Assembly: GCA_035295125.1 (NCBI GenBank)
Contig: DATGJP010000075.1
Span: 62,001 to 126,000 of the forward strand
Origin: JAICMB01 sp035295125
Lineage (GTDB): Bacteria; Acidobacteriota; Terriglobia; Bryobacterales; Bryobacteraceae
Length of the DNA: 64,000 nucleotides
Direction: 5' to 3'
The translations under genes were made by a program, and so were the position numbers. Below are positions 18,546 to 25,838 of this stretch, in pieces. The notes under the pieces are model-generated. The model did not search any database, was not told the origin of the DNA, and was given only the letters and a program-made list of their open reading frames with translations. Within the stretch, counting starts at the first letter, position 1; each line of letters begins with the position of its first letter.

Positions 18546-19649
18546 TCACCGTTCGTAGAGATAAACGACGGGTTCGTGGCGGCTCTCGCCTCCGTCGTTC
18601 ACGGCAAACATGGTCAGGTTCCGGCTGGTCGCGCTGGATTTGTTCCATAGCGACGCGCCGGAGTAGAGCCCATCCTTGCGCAGCGCGTAGAATTGCAGAT
18701 CGATTGCTTCCAGCCGGTTGTGGTCATCGTTAAAATTGCGTGACACGCGCTTTAGTGCGTCGAGACAGGCTTCTTTGGGTGTCATCCCGTGGCGCATGTT
18801 GTCCACGATCGTATGCGCGCCTGCGATCCGGATGTTCTCTTCGCCGCGGCCGGTTGATCCGGCGCCGCCGTAATCCTGGTCGACATAGAGGCCGGCTCCA
18901 ATGATCGGCGAGTCGCCCAGGCGGCCGGGAATCTTCCACGCCATTCCGCTGGTGGTGGTGACCCCGGACATTTCGCCCCTGGCGTTCAGCGACAGGCAGT
19001 TTATGGTGCCGGTGGGAGGATGAAGAGCAACATGCATCGCCCAGGCCAGCGTCTTTTCGTCCGCGTGCGGGAACATCTCGCGGAGTTCGGCGGTCGGCTT
19101 CCCCATTGCGTCGGTCTCGTTGGCCCAGTTCGTGTGCCCGTTCTTGTCGCGCATGGACCGTTTCCAGACCATCCAGGCCAGGCGGGCATCCTCGACCAGC
19201 ACATTTTCTTCTTTGAAGCCCATGGCTACCGCGAAGCGAGTCGCGTTGTGGCCGGCCAGCATGATGTGATCCGTTTCGGTCATCACCAGCTTGGCAACAT
19301 TGGAGGGCGTCTTGATTCCGGTGATCGCGCCGACAGCGCCGCATTTCCGCGAGGGGCCATGCATGACGCTGGCGTCCAGTTCGACCACTCCTTCTTCGTT
19401 CGGCAGCCCGCCGAAGCCCACGCTGTGATCGTTGGGATCGAGTTCGAGGAGGTTGACACCGGCGATGACTGCGTCGAGAGTATCGGCGCCGGAGTGCAGC
19501 ATGTCCATGGCCTTCTTACAAGCTCCCAATCCGTTGGCGCTGGAGATGACGACGGGCTTTTTGCTGCTGGTGGCGGTCTGCGCGGCTGCACCGGCGAGCG
19601 CGGCGGCGCCGGTCATGAGATGACGTCTGCTGATCATGGGCCTCTCCAT
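18546..19649 (-). CDS. Tat-exported N4-(beta-N-acetylglucosaminyl)-L-asparaginase family protein
   Basis: The 367-residue protein begins with a twin-arginine signal (ISRRHLMTGAAALAGAAA) and continues as an Ntn hydrolase of the aspartylglucosaminidase family. The self-cleavage region reads HPPTGTINCLSLN, where Thr would become the N-terminal nucleophile. It is followed by the conserved VTTTSGMAWKIPGRLGDS and GAGLYVD. Family members cleave the glucosamine-asparagine bond of glycopeptides, or act as isoaspartyl peptidases or asparaginases. Export suggests scavenging of peptides or glycopeptides. The usual Asp-Thr before the cleavage Thr is altered to Pro-Thr-Gly, so processing should be checked. 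Confidence 0.88.
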   Translation of the reverse strand: MERPMISRRHLMTGAAALAGAAAQTATSSKKPVVISSANGLGACKKAMDMLHSGADTLDAVIAGVNLLELDPNDHSVGFGGLPNEEGVVELDASVMHGPSRKCGAVGAITGIKTPSNVAKLVMTETDHIMLAGHNATRFAVAMGFKEENVLVEDARLAWMVWKRSMRDKNGHTNWANETDAMGKPTAELREMFPHADEKTLAWAMHVALHPPTGTINCLSLNARGEMSGVTTTSGMAWKIPGRLGDSPIIGAGLYVDQDYGGAGSTGRGEENIRIAGAHTIVDNMRHGMTPKEACLDALKRVSRNFNDDHNRLEAIDLQFYALRKDGLYSGASLWNKSSATSRNLTMFAVNDGGESRHEPVVYLYER

Positions 19650-20325
19650 TGAAGCTACACTAGTCTATCCCGCATCATCAGTTGCGCGCTCTCCTCGGAC
19701 AACCCGCTAAGCGCCGAGGACGCCCGTCGAGGAATTCGCCTGCTTCTGCCTCACAGAGGCCGTCTAAGCCCGCCAAACAGCAACGTCCTACCTAAGAGAG
19801 GACGCGGTCCGATCACCCGGCCACGAGGAGGAAGATGCTCGAAGCGTAGGCATTTCGGTGGACGGATGGCATTGCAGGCTCCGGTAATCGTTGCTTGAGC
19901 ATGACAATGACCTCCTGATCTTCGCTGGTGGATCGACCAGCAGTTCATCTCGTGTGCCGTCGAGAAGTGCCTGCGCGAAGCGCGCCGTGAACTTCCGGCG
20001 TTGAGCATAAGCTTCGCAACGTCGATTTGCCCGGTAGGCTTCATCTTCGAAGTGCAGCGAATGCGTTTCCGCTTACACGTTCGTTGCGCAGCAGAGCGGC
20101 GGCTTCGGGGCAGCAATTCGGCGGCGCCAATGACGAGTAGGGGTGAACCGATGTCTTACTAACAGTAGTGTGTCGAAGGATTTAGAAGCCGCCTCATCGA
20201 AGTCAGCGGTCGCATCAGCGAAAAAGACAGAAGGGAGGAGCTACTTCTATGCGGCATTCGGGCGCCCCGCCCGCTACATGACTGGGAACATCTCGACAGC
20301 CACTGGTGTCTAATCGGGAACTATT
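19650..20325. other. Low-coding gap with a degraded gene
   Basis: About 680 bases hold no intact gene. The middle contains a frameshifted minus-strand relic of a RepB/ParB-like gene, described separately. A 29-codon minus-strand frame at 19813-19902 has a perfect AGGAGG eight bases upstream, but it lies where the relic would continue and may be vestigial. Just before the 20326 gene, GGGAGGAG precedes a 10-codon frame (20249-20281) that could be a leader or a start left behind by a frameshift. Confidence 0.5.
19911..20115 (-). pseudogene. Relic of a RepB/ParB-like plasmid partition gene
   Basis: Read on the minus strand in three successive frames, the segment gives CPEAAALLRNERVSGNAFAA, then MKPTGQIDVAKLMLNAG, then FTARFAQALLDGTRDELLVD. 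In order, these resemble the C-terminal part of the RepB partition family, which has SPEVVELLKDKPV, MKPMRQIEAAELMV, and YARALLAATPEEQLV. The frame changes near 20045 and again near 19990. No N-terminal ParB-like nuclease segment was recognised. It is probably debris of an old mobile element. The match is from memory of the family, not a search. Confidence 0.55.
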
Positions 20326-20799
20326 GTGGAAGAACCAGCGCGTTTCCTTGAGTCCCCGCGCGTCCTCTGGGGTGCGGCGGCATTGACCATAGCCGCTGCG
20401 GTGGTCGCCGTTTTAGCCTTTCGCGAGCTTGCCGTTCAGGTACTTCATCCTGATCCGGTATTCACGCCACTCAGTGTGGGCTCTCCCATCGTCGCCACTG
20501 TTGCCTGCACCATCATGGCTATCTACGTCTTTATGGGAGTGGTGTCGTATCCGAACCCGGTGCACACATGGCGTCGCGTTTCGGCTGTAGTCCTGATGCT
20601 GTCATTCATACCCTGCGTGCTGTTGGCGGTCGCACACATTATGGGCGGAGGCTGGCCGGAAGCTCTTGCCGTTATGATTATGCACACAGCCGTGTGGGCG
20701 ATCTGTGCATTTATGCTACCTCCGCTCATGACCACGACGCACCGTCGCAATAGGCAGTCTGCTGAGCATCCGCTCTCGATTCTCAATGACGAGTCCTAG
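20326..20799 (+). CDS. Four-helix membrane protein, DUF6069-like
   Basis: The 157-residue protein has four hydrophobic segments at about residues 15-35, 55-75, 85-105 and 112-133. The loops include PDPVFTPLSVGSP between helices 1 and 2 and PNPVHTWRRVS between helices 2 and 3. This matches the general pattern of DUF6069-type integral membrane proteins. Function is unknown. Translation would start at GTG 20326, with only a weak ribosome-binding site (GGGAAC). An out-of-frame strong Shine-Dalgarno 77 bases upstream is noted under the 19650-20325 gap. Confidence 0.65.
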   Translation: MEEPARFLESPRVLWGAAALTIAAAVVAVLAFRELAVQVLHPDPVFTPLSVGSPIVATVACTIMAIYVFMGVVSYPNPVHTWRRVSAVVLMLSFIPCVLLAVAHIMGGGWPEALAVMIMHTAVWAICAFMLPPLMTTTHRRNRQSAEHPLSILNDES

Positions 20800-20817
20800 C
20801 CGGATACGAACCAATTT

Positions 20818-21084
20818 ATGCACGTCCAACGAGATTCCACGACTAAGAGAAATGGCCTTGGCATACTGGCTGCGGTTTTACTCTTGCTGCTCTTGTTCGT
20901 CGGTTATCGTGTGCGTACGTTCCATTACTGCGTCCCTGTCGGTGGTCGCCCCCAGGCGCGAATAGTGAGCGGCTCGGAAACTTGTGGCACGAATGAGGAA
21001 CAGCTCGAATGGCGACGTATGGGTATTCCGGGCAGGATTAGACTGGCGGCACGCACTGTTGGTGAAGCGTTCGGGCTGAATTAA
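20818..21084 (+). CDS. Small membrane-anchored protein with a C..E..L.W motif
   Basis: The 88-residue protein has one transmembrane helix (LGILAAVLLLLLLFVGYRV). An external tail follows that includes CVPVGGRPQARIVSGSETC and GTNEEQLEWRRMGIPG. That tail resembles the short cell-surface and phage-fibre motif in which two cysteines and a Trp precede a collagen-like start. It follows the 20326 gene by 18 bases and may be co-transcribed. Function is unknown. Confidence 0.5.
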   Translation: MHVQRDSTTKRNGLGILAAVLLLLLLFVGYRVRTFHYCVPVGGRPQARIVSGSETCGTNEEQLEWRRMGIPGRIRLAARTVGEAFGLN

Positions 21085-21194
21085 TCACCGCGCCGGGACT
21101 GATGACGGACGAGCAGGACGGACGCGGACGCATGCAAATTTGACGTCCCAAGCAGATTCTGGGAAGTTAATTAGCAAGACTGGCTCGTAAGTTG

Positions 21195-21225
21195 TTGACG
21201 GATAATGATCTGTGCTTGTTACACT
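21195..21225 (+). promoter_or_regulatory. Possible sigma-70 promoter for aroA
   Basis: TTGACG at 21195-21200 and TACACT at 21220-21225 are separated by 19 bases. Transcription would then start within a few bases of the aroA ATG at 21237, which has no Shine-Dalgarno sequence. That fits a near-leaderless message. The spacing is longer than ideal. Confidence 0.4.
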
Positions 21226-21236
21226 AACTTACTTGA

Positions 21237-22520
21237 ATGCGTGAGCACATCTCTCCGGCTCGCTCGCTGAACGGCTCCGTTCACCTGCCGGGCGACAAAT
21301 CGATCTCTCATCGTTATGCCATGTTGGCGTCCATCGCCGACGGAGCATCGCGATTGCGCAATTATTCAACGGGCGCGGACTGCCAGTCGACACTCGGCTG
21401 CGTGCAGGCGCTTGGAATTGACATAGAGAAGGACGGGAACGAGGTCGTTGTACATGGACGCGGGCCGGCTGGGTTGCGCGCGCCTTCCGCGCCGCTCGAC
21501 GCGGGGAATTCGGGTTCAACGATCCGCATGTTTTCGGGCATTCTCGCGGCGCAGGAGTTCGTGAGCGAGATTGGCGGGGATGAGTCGCTATCGCGTCGGC
21601 CGATGGATCGCATTATGAAGCCGCTGGCCGAAATGGGGGCGCAGATTTCGGCGCGGGAAGGCCGCTATCCCCCGCTAACGATTCATGGCTCGAGACTGCG
21701 GCCGATCGAATACACGCTTCCGATGGCCAGCGCGCAGGTGAAGACGTGTGTGTTGTTCGGCGGTTTGTTCGCTTCTGGGCGAACGATTGTGAATGAACCG
21801 ATCCGGACACGCGATCATTCCGAGCTGGCGCTGCGGGAGTTTGGCGCTGAGGTCGAGGTTCAGAAGCGGACGATTTCGCTTGAGGGGCCGGCGCATCTCA
21901 AGGCGCGCGATCTGTATGTGCCGGGCGATTTGTCATCCGCGGCCTTCTTCCTGGTGGCGGCTTTGATTGTCGAGGATGCGACGGTAGGGATTCACGGTGT
22001 CGGACTCAATCCCACGCGCACCGCCCTACTCGACGTTCTCGCGGGTATGGGCGCGGACATCAAGATTCTGAGGGTGGAGCAGACGGGTGGCGAACTGGTC
22101 GGGGACCTGGCGGTGCGAAATTCGAGGGTTCGCGGTGGGGTTTTGGAGGGTGCGCAGACGGCGGCTCTGATCGACGAAATTCCGGTTCTCGCAGTGTTGG
22201 GCGCTCGCAGCGAGGAAGGGCTGGTGGTCAAGGATGCGTCTGAATTGAGGGTCAAGGAGACGGACCGTATCGCGACCATTGCCGACAACTGCCGGCGCAT
22301 GGGTGTAGAGATCGAGGTTTTCCCGGACGGGTTTCGGATTCCGGGTCAGCAGCGGTTTCGGGCCGCGGAGTTCGATTCCTTCGGCGATCATCGCATTGCG
22401 ATGGCTTTTTCGGTGGCAGGTTTGGCGGCGGATGGTCCGTGCACGGTTGAGAATGCCGAGGCGGCGTCGGTGTCGTTTCCGGAGTTCTTTTCGATAGTGA
22501 GGCGTCTCGCCGGAGTGTGA
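21237..22520 (+). CDS. aroA: 3-phosphoshikimate 1-carboxyvinyltransferase (EPSP synthase)
   Basis: The 427-residue enzyme has the EPSP synthase signatures LPGDKSISHRYAMLA, DAGNSGSTIRMFSGIL and LRVKETDRIATIADNCRRMG. It joins phosphoenolpyruvate to shikimate-3-phosphate in aromatic amino acid synthesis. The segment AGNSGSTIR fits a class II type rather than the class I enzyme of enteric bacteria; this subclass call is tentative. No other shikimate genes are nearby. No ribosome-binding site is visible ahead of the ATG. Confidence 0.96.
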   Translation: MREHISPARSLNGSVHLPGDKSISHRYAMLASIADGASRLRNYSTGADCQSTLGCVQALGIDIEKDGNEVVVHGRGPAGLRAPSAPLDAGNSGSTIRMFSGILAAQEFVSEIGGDESLSRRPMDRIMKPLAEMGAQISAREGRYPPLTIHGSRLRPIEYTLPMASAQVKTCVLFGGLFASGRTIVNEPIRTRDHSELALREFGAEVEVQKRTISLEGPAHLKARDLYVPGDLSSAAFFLVAALIVEDATVGIHGVGLNPTRTALLDVLAGMGADIKILRVEQTGGELVGDLAVRNSRVRGGVLEGAQTAALIDEIPVLAVLGARSEEGLVVKDASELRVKETDRIATIADNCRRMGVEIEVFPDGFRIPGQQRFRAAEFDSFGDHRIAMAFSVAGLAADGPCTVENAEAASVSFPEFFSIVRRLAGV

Positions 22521-22564
22521 GTTTCCAGCGCACCGCTTTGCACAATTCAAGTTCTCACTTAGAT

Positions 22565-22660
22565 CCAAAAGGCCGGCTGAAGCCCGCTCCACCCTTCCAC
22601 ATGCTCCAAAGCCCTATAAAGACGCCAGAAATCAGCAGGCGGTTTCGCCTGCGCGTTTTC
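22565..22660 (-). repeat. Dispersed intergenic repeat, copy 1
   Basis: On the minus strand this gap carries AGGCGAAACCGCCTGC, then GATTTCTGGCG, then GCATGTGGAAGGGTGGAGC and GGGCTTCAGCC. The same blocks in the same order recur at 30330-30405 and 37500-37870. It sits between aroA and the importer operon, immediately after the substrate-binding gene. No coding potential was seen. Confidence 0.65.
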
Positions 22661-22670
22661 GTAAAAAGAA

Positions 22671-23546
22671 TCAGAGTGACTTTGATTTCAGGAAATCGGC
22701 GGCCACGTCGGCGGGACGGCGGTGCTTTACGTCGACTTCGTAGTTCAGCTTGCGCATCTCGTCGCTCGATATTTTTCCGGACAACTCCTTGAGGGCGTCG
22801 GACAAACCGGAAAATCGCGACAGCGATTCGCTGCGCACGACGATCGAGGCCTGGTACGGGGGGAAAACGTGCTTGTCGTCCTGTAACACCTTGATGTCGG
22901 CAGTAGAAAGAATGCCGTCGGTCATGTTTCCCGCGGCCATGCTGACCTGCTTTTGCTCCAGCGCCGGGTAAAGCAGACCGAGATCCATCGATTTCTGCGA
23001 TGCGGTCCAATGAATGTGATAACCGGCATTGAGCGCACCGAACCCGTCGGGGCGTTGGAGGAATTCGTATCCCGCGCCCAACACAAAGCCCTCAGTGTCG
23101 CGTCCAGCATCGCTTAATGTTTCAAGGTGACGGCGGCGAGCATCATCGCCGCGCACCGACATCGCAAACGAATCGTCGAAGCCGAGCGGATCGAGCCAGT
23201 CGAGTTGCATGGCGGCATAGCCTGATTTCACGCGCTCCAACACCGCCGCGGGATCGGTGCTGCCGCCCTGTTTGAGGACGTTCGTGAATGCCGTGCCGGT
23301 GTATTCGGGATACAGATCGATATCGCCTTTGAGCAGTGCCTGGTGCGCCAACAATGTCCCGCCAAGGTCCAGCTTGCGCTCGATTGGCTGCTTCAAACGA
23401 TGCTCCAGGTGTTGAGCGATGAGTTCGCCGAGCACGACCTGCTCCGTGAAATTCTTTGAAGCGACTACGACGCGGTCTCTTTTCGAGCAGCCGGCCGCGA
23501 TCATCGCGGCGCACGTCAGGAGACTGCAAATCGTTTTTCGATCCAC
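22671..23546 (-). CDS. OpuC/OsmF-type substrate-binding lipoprotein (ergothioneine or betaine importer candidate)
   Basis: The 291-residue protein has a lipoprotein signal (AAMIAAGCSK, lipobox Cys near residue 20). Its quaternary-ammonium binding domain of the OpuAC family includes VVVASKNFTEQVVLGELIAQ, DLYPEYTGTAFTNVL and GAGYEFLQRPDGFG. Such proteins usually bind glycine betaine, choline or carnitine; EgtU-type relatives bind ergothioneine. The start overlaps the permease end by 31 bases but is needed for the signal peptide. Because the operon begins with egtB and egtD, ergothioneine or hercynine is the most likely ligand. That is inferred from context. Confidence 0.85.
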   Translation of the reverse strand: MDRKTICSLLTCAAMIAAGCSKRDRVVVASKNFTEQVVLGELIAQHLEHRLKQPIERKLDLGGTLLAHQALLKGDIDLYPEYTGTAFTNVLKQGGSTDPAAVLERVKSGYAAMQLDWLDPLGFDDSFAMSVRGDDARRRHLETLSDAGRDTEGFVLGAGYEFLQRPDGFGALNAGYHIHWTASQKSMDLGLLYPALEQKQVSMAAGNMTDGILSTADIKVLQDDKHVFPPYQASIVVRSESLSRFSGLSDALKELSGKISSDEMRKLNYEVDVKHRRPADVAADFLKSKSL

Positions 23547-24133
23547 CCCAATCCTCCATCACACAGTAGCGCGAGCAAGGCTGCCGGCACGGCGCCCGCG
23601 AGCATCTGGGTCTTGTCGAGCGATGCGATCCCGCGGAAAATGAAAACGCCCAGTCCACCGCCACCGATTGCGGCGGCTATGGTTGCCGTCCCTACTGTGG
23701 TCACCGTCGCGATGCGAATTCCCGCGAGGATGGTTCGGGCGGCCAGCGGGAATTCGACCTGCCACAGCAGTTGCCGGTCCGTCATTCCCATCGCGATGGC
23801 CGATTCGCGAACCGCGGGATTCACTTCGAGAATGCCCGTCAGCGTGTTTCGCAGAATCGGGAGCAAAGCATAAAGGATGAGCGCCACGATGGCGGTCCGC
23901 TTGCCGATGCCGCCGATGTACTGGATCGGGATCAGCAGCCCGAATAACGCCAGGCTCGGGACGGTTTGCATGACGCCGGCGAAGCCGAGCAGCCAGGGGC
24001 GAAGGTTCGCCCGGCGGCTCAGAAGGATGCCCGTTGGGACGCCGATCAGGATCGCGATCACCATCGATATCACAACGATCAGGATGTGCTCGCCGGTGAG
24101 GTCGAGAATGTCGCGGGCCAGGCCGGTGGTCAT
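23516..24133 (-). CDS. ABC permease of the OpuC/OsmW type
   Basis: The 205-residue protein has five to six transmembrane helices. It carries the BPD_transp_1 coupling loop in VNPAVRESAIAMGMTDRQLLWQ followed by FPLAARTILAGIRIATV. It starts MTTGLARDILDLTGEHILIV and shows GVPTGILLSRR in helix 2. Unlike H. pylori-type EgtU, where permease and binding domain are fused, the two are separate here. The start overlaps the ATPase stop in the pattern ATGA. Confidence 0.92.
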   Translation of the reverse strand: MTTGLARDILDLTGEHILIVVISMVIAILIGVPTGILLSRRANLRPWLLGFAGVMQTVPSLALFGLLIPIQYIGGIGKRTAIVALILYALLPILRNTLTGILEVNPAVRESAIAMGMTDRQLLWQVEFPLAARTILAGIRIATVTTVGTATIAAAIGGGGLGVFIFRGIASLDKTQMLAGAVPAALLALLCDGGLGWIEKRFAVS

Positions 24134-24861
24134 GCGGAGGCCAGAAAGGTTCGTGCTTCCGGCGTGTCGGCGCGTAGAAATTCGTCGGGTGGCGCCAGAA
24201 CTTCGAGTTTGCCCTGATGCATTAGGCCGATGCGCGAGCCCAGACGCAAAGCCTCGCGCACATCGTGAGTGACGAATATAGACGTCGTTGCGAACGAGCG
24301 CCGCAACTCCAGGAATTGGTTCTGAAGGTCCTGCCGTGTGACGGGATCGACAGCTCCGAACGGCTCATCGAAAAGCAGGATCTTAGGATCGGCGGCCAGT
24401 GCGCGGGCCACGCCAACGCGCTGGCGTTGACCCCCCGACAACTCGCGGGGAAAGCGCGCCAGGAACTGCTCGGGTGTGAGGCCAACCTGCTGCAGAAGAC
24501 TTGAAGCGCGCGTTCGAATCTTGTCTTCCGGCCAGCCTTCTAGCCGTGGCACCAGGCCGACGTTGCGCTCGATCGTGAAGTGCGGGAACAGCCCCACCTC
24601 CTGGATCACATAGCCAATGCTGCGCCGAAGCCGAATCAGATCCCACGCAGTGGTCGGCTTTCCTTCGACGAGCACCTCGCCTGACGTCGGAAAAATCAGC
24701 CCATTGACCATCTTGAGAGCGGTAGTTTTGCCGGATCCGCTACGCCCGAGCAGGGCGAGCGTTTCTCCCGCGGGAACCTCCAGGTTCAAACGATCGAGGA
24801 TCAGGTGTGAGCCGATGCGAAACGATACATCGCGGAAGACAACCGGCGAACCTGTGGGCAT
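24130..24861 (-). CDS. ABC ATP-binding protein of the OpuC/OsmV/EgtV type
   Basis: The product has 243 residues from the ATG at 24861, which overlaps the egtD stop (ATGA). It has Walker A (GRSGSGKTT), the signature ELSGGQRQRVGVARAL, Walker B (ILLFDEPFGAVDP) and the switch His (VTHD). It lacks the C-terminal CBS domains found in the longer OpuCA/ProV ATPases, which sense ionic strength, and this argues against a simple osmoprotectant role. It powers the adjacent permease. Confidence 0.92.
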   Translation of the reverse strand: MPTGSPVVFRDVSFRIGSHLILDRLNLEVPAGETLALLGRSGSGKTTALKMVNGLIFPTSGEVLVEGKPTTAWDLIRLRRSIGYVIQEVGLFPHFTIERNVGLVPRLEGWPEDKIRTRASSLLQQVGLTPEQFLARFPRELSGGQRQRVGVARALAADPKILLFDEPFGAVDPVTRQDLQNQFLELRRSFATTSIFVTHDVREALRLGSRIGLMHQGKLEVLAPPDEFLRADTPEARTFLASA

Positions 24862-25838
24862 CAGGCCGCGAACCAGAGCGTCTCCGCAAACGGCCAGTCC
24901 GCATCGAACCACGTGTTTTGGACGGTAAAGCCGGTCGCACGGGCCATTTCGCCCAATTCATCCGGGGTGAATTTGTGTGACGATTCCGTCCAGATGGTCT
25001 CGCCGTCGCGGAATCGGATGGTGCAGCCTGCGTGGGGAATGGACACGACCTGATCGCCAGTTGAGCGCAGATGCATCTCGACACGATGCTCTGCCGCGTT
25101 GTAGCGCGCCTCGTGCTGAAATCGACGCAGGTTGAAGTCTCCACCCAGTTCGCGGTTAATCCGGCCCAGCAGGTTGAGATTAAACGCCGCCGTCACACCC
25201 GTAGGATCGTCGTAGGCAGCCAGCAATTGAGACTCGGGCTTTACAAGATCGGCTCCGAGAAGCAAAGCATCACCCTTCACTAGGAGGCCCCGCAAATCCG
25301 AGAGGAACGTCCTGGCGCAAGGGCGCTCGAAGTTGCCGATTGTGCTGCCCAGAAAGAGCACGAACATCCGCGAACCCGCCGGGCGATGCACCGTGATTCG
25401 TTCGATGCCTTCGAGGTAGGTGGCGGGAATGGGAATCACTCGCGCGACGATGTCCAACTCGCGGGCGCAGCGGGCCAGGGCGCTGCCCGACACGTCGATC
25501 GGATAATACGTAATCTCGGGGTTCAGGAGGGAGAAGGCTTCAAGGAGCGGGCGGGTTTTAAGGCCGCTGCCGCTTCCCAGTTCGGCGACAGTCACCGAGC
25601 TTCCGACCGCCTGAGCCATTTCCGCCGAATGCCCGCGCAGAATGCGCTCGTCGGCGCGCGTCAGGCCGTATTCCGGGAGGTGCGTGATGGCGTCGAAAAG
25701 AGCCGATCCAAGGCTGTCGTACAAGTACTTCGAATGCAGCTCCTTCTGCCCAGGCCGGTTGAGGCCTGCGCGGACATCGGCTGCGAACTGCTCCAGCGCT
25801 TCGCGGCGCTCAATTGTCGACGAGACGGAAGGTTGCAT
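24861..25838 (-). CDS. egtD: L-histidine N-alpha-methyltransferase
   Basis: The 325-residue protein matches EgtD throughout: KYLYDSLGSALFDAITHLPE, YGLTRADERIL, the S-adenosylmethionine motif AELGSGSGLKTRPLL, FLGSTIGNF, and VTAAFNLNLLGRINREL. It trimethylates histidine to hercynine, the first step of ergothioneine synthesis. Its start overlaps the end of egtB by 29 bases, and its stop overlaps the ABC ATPase gene, so synthesis and transport are coupled in one operon. Confidence 0.96.
   Translation of the reverse strand: MQPSVSSTIERREALEQFAADVRAGLNRPGQKELHSKYLYDSLGSALFDAITHLPEYGLTRADERILRGHSAEMAQAVGSSVTVAELGSGSGLKTRPLLEAFSLLNPEITYYPIDVSGSALARCARELDIVARVIPIPATYLEGIERITVHRPAGSRMFVLFLGSTIGNFERPCARTFLSDLRGLLVKGDALLLGADLVKPESQLLAAYDDPTGVTAAFNLNLLGRINRELGGDFNLRRFQHEARYNAAEHRVEMHLRSTGDQVVSIPHAGCTIRFRDGETIWTESSHKFTPDELGEMARATGFTVQNTWFDADWPFAETLWFAA

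Noticed and set aside
19751..20116. A 121-codon minus-strand frame as an intact gene
   Set aside because: Only a central piece (MKPTGQIDVAKLMLNAG) is family-like; the flanks match in other frames, so it is part of a frameshifted relic.
20249..20281. A 10-codon frame with a strong Shine-Dalgarno sequence as a leader peptide gene
   Set aside because: It has no regulatory codon run or terminator. It may be the remnant start of a neighbouring gene after a frameshift, so it is only mentioned in the gap entry.
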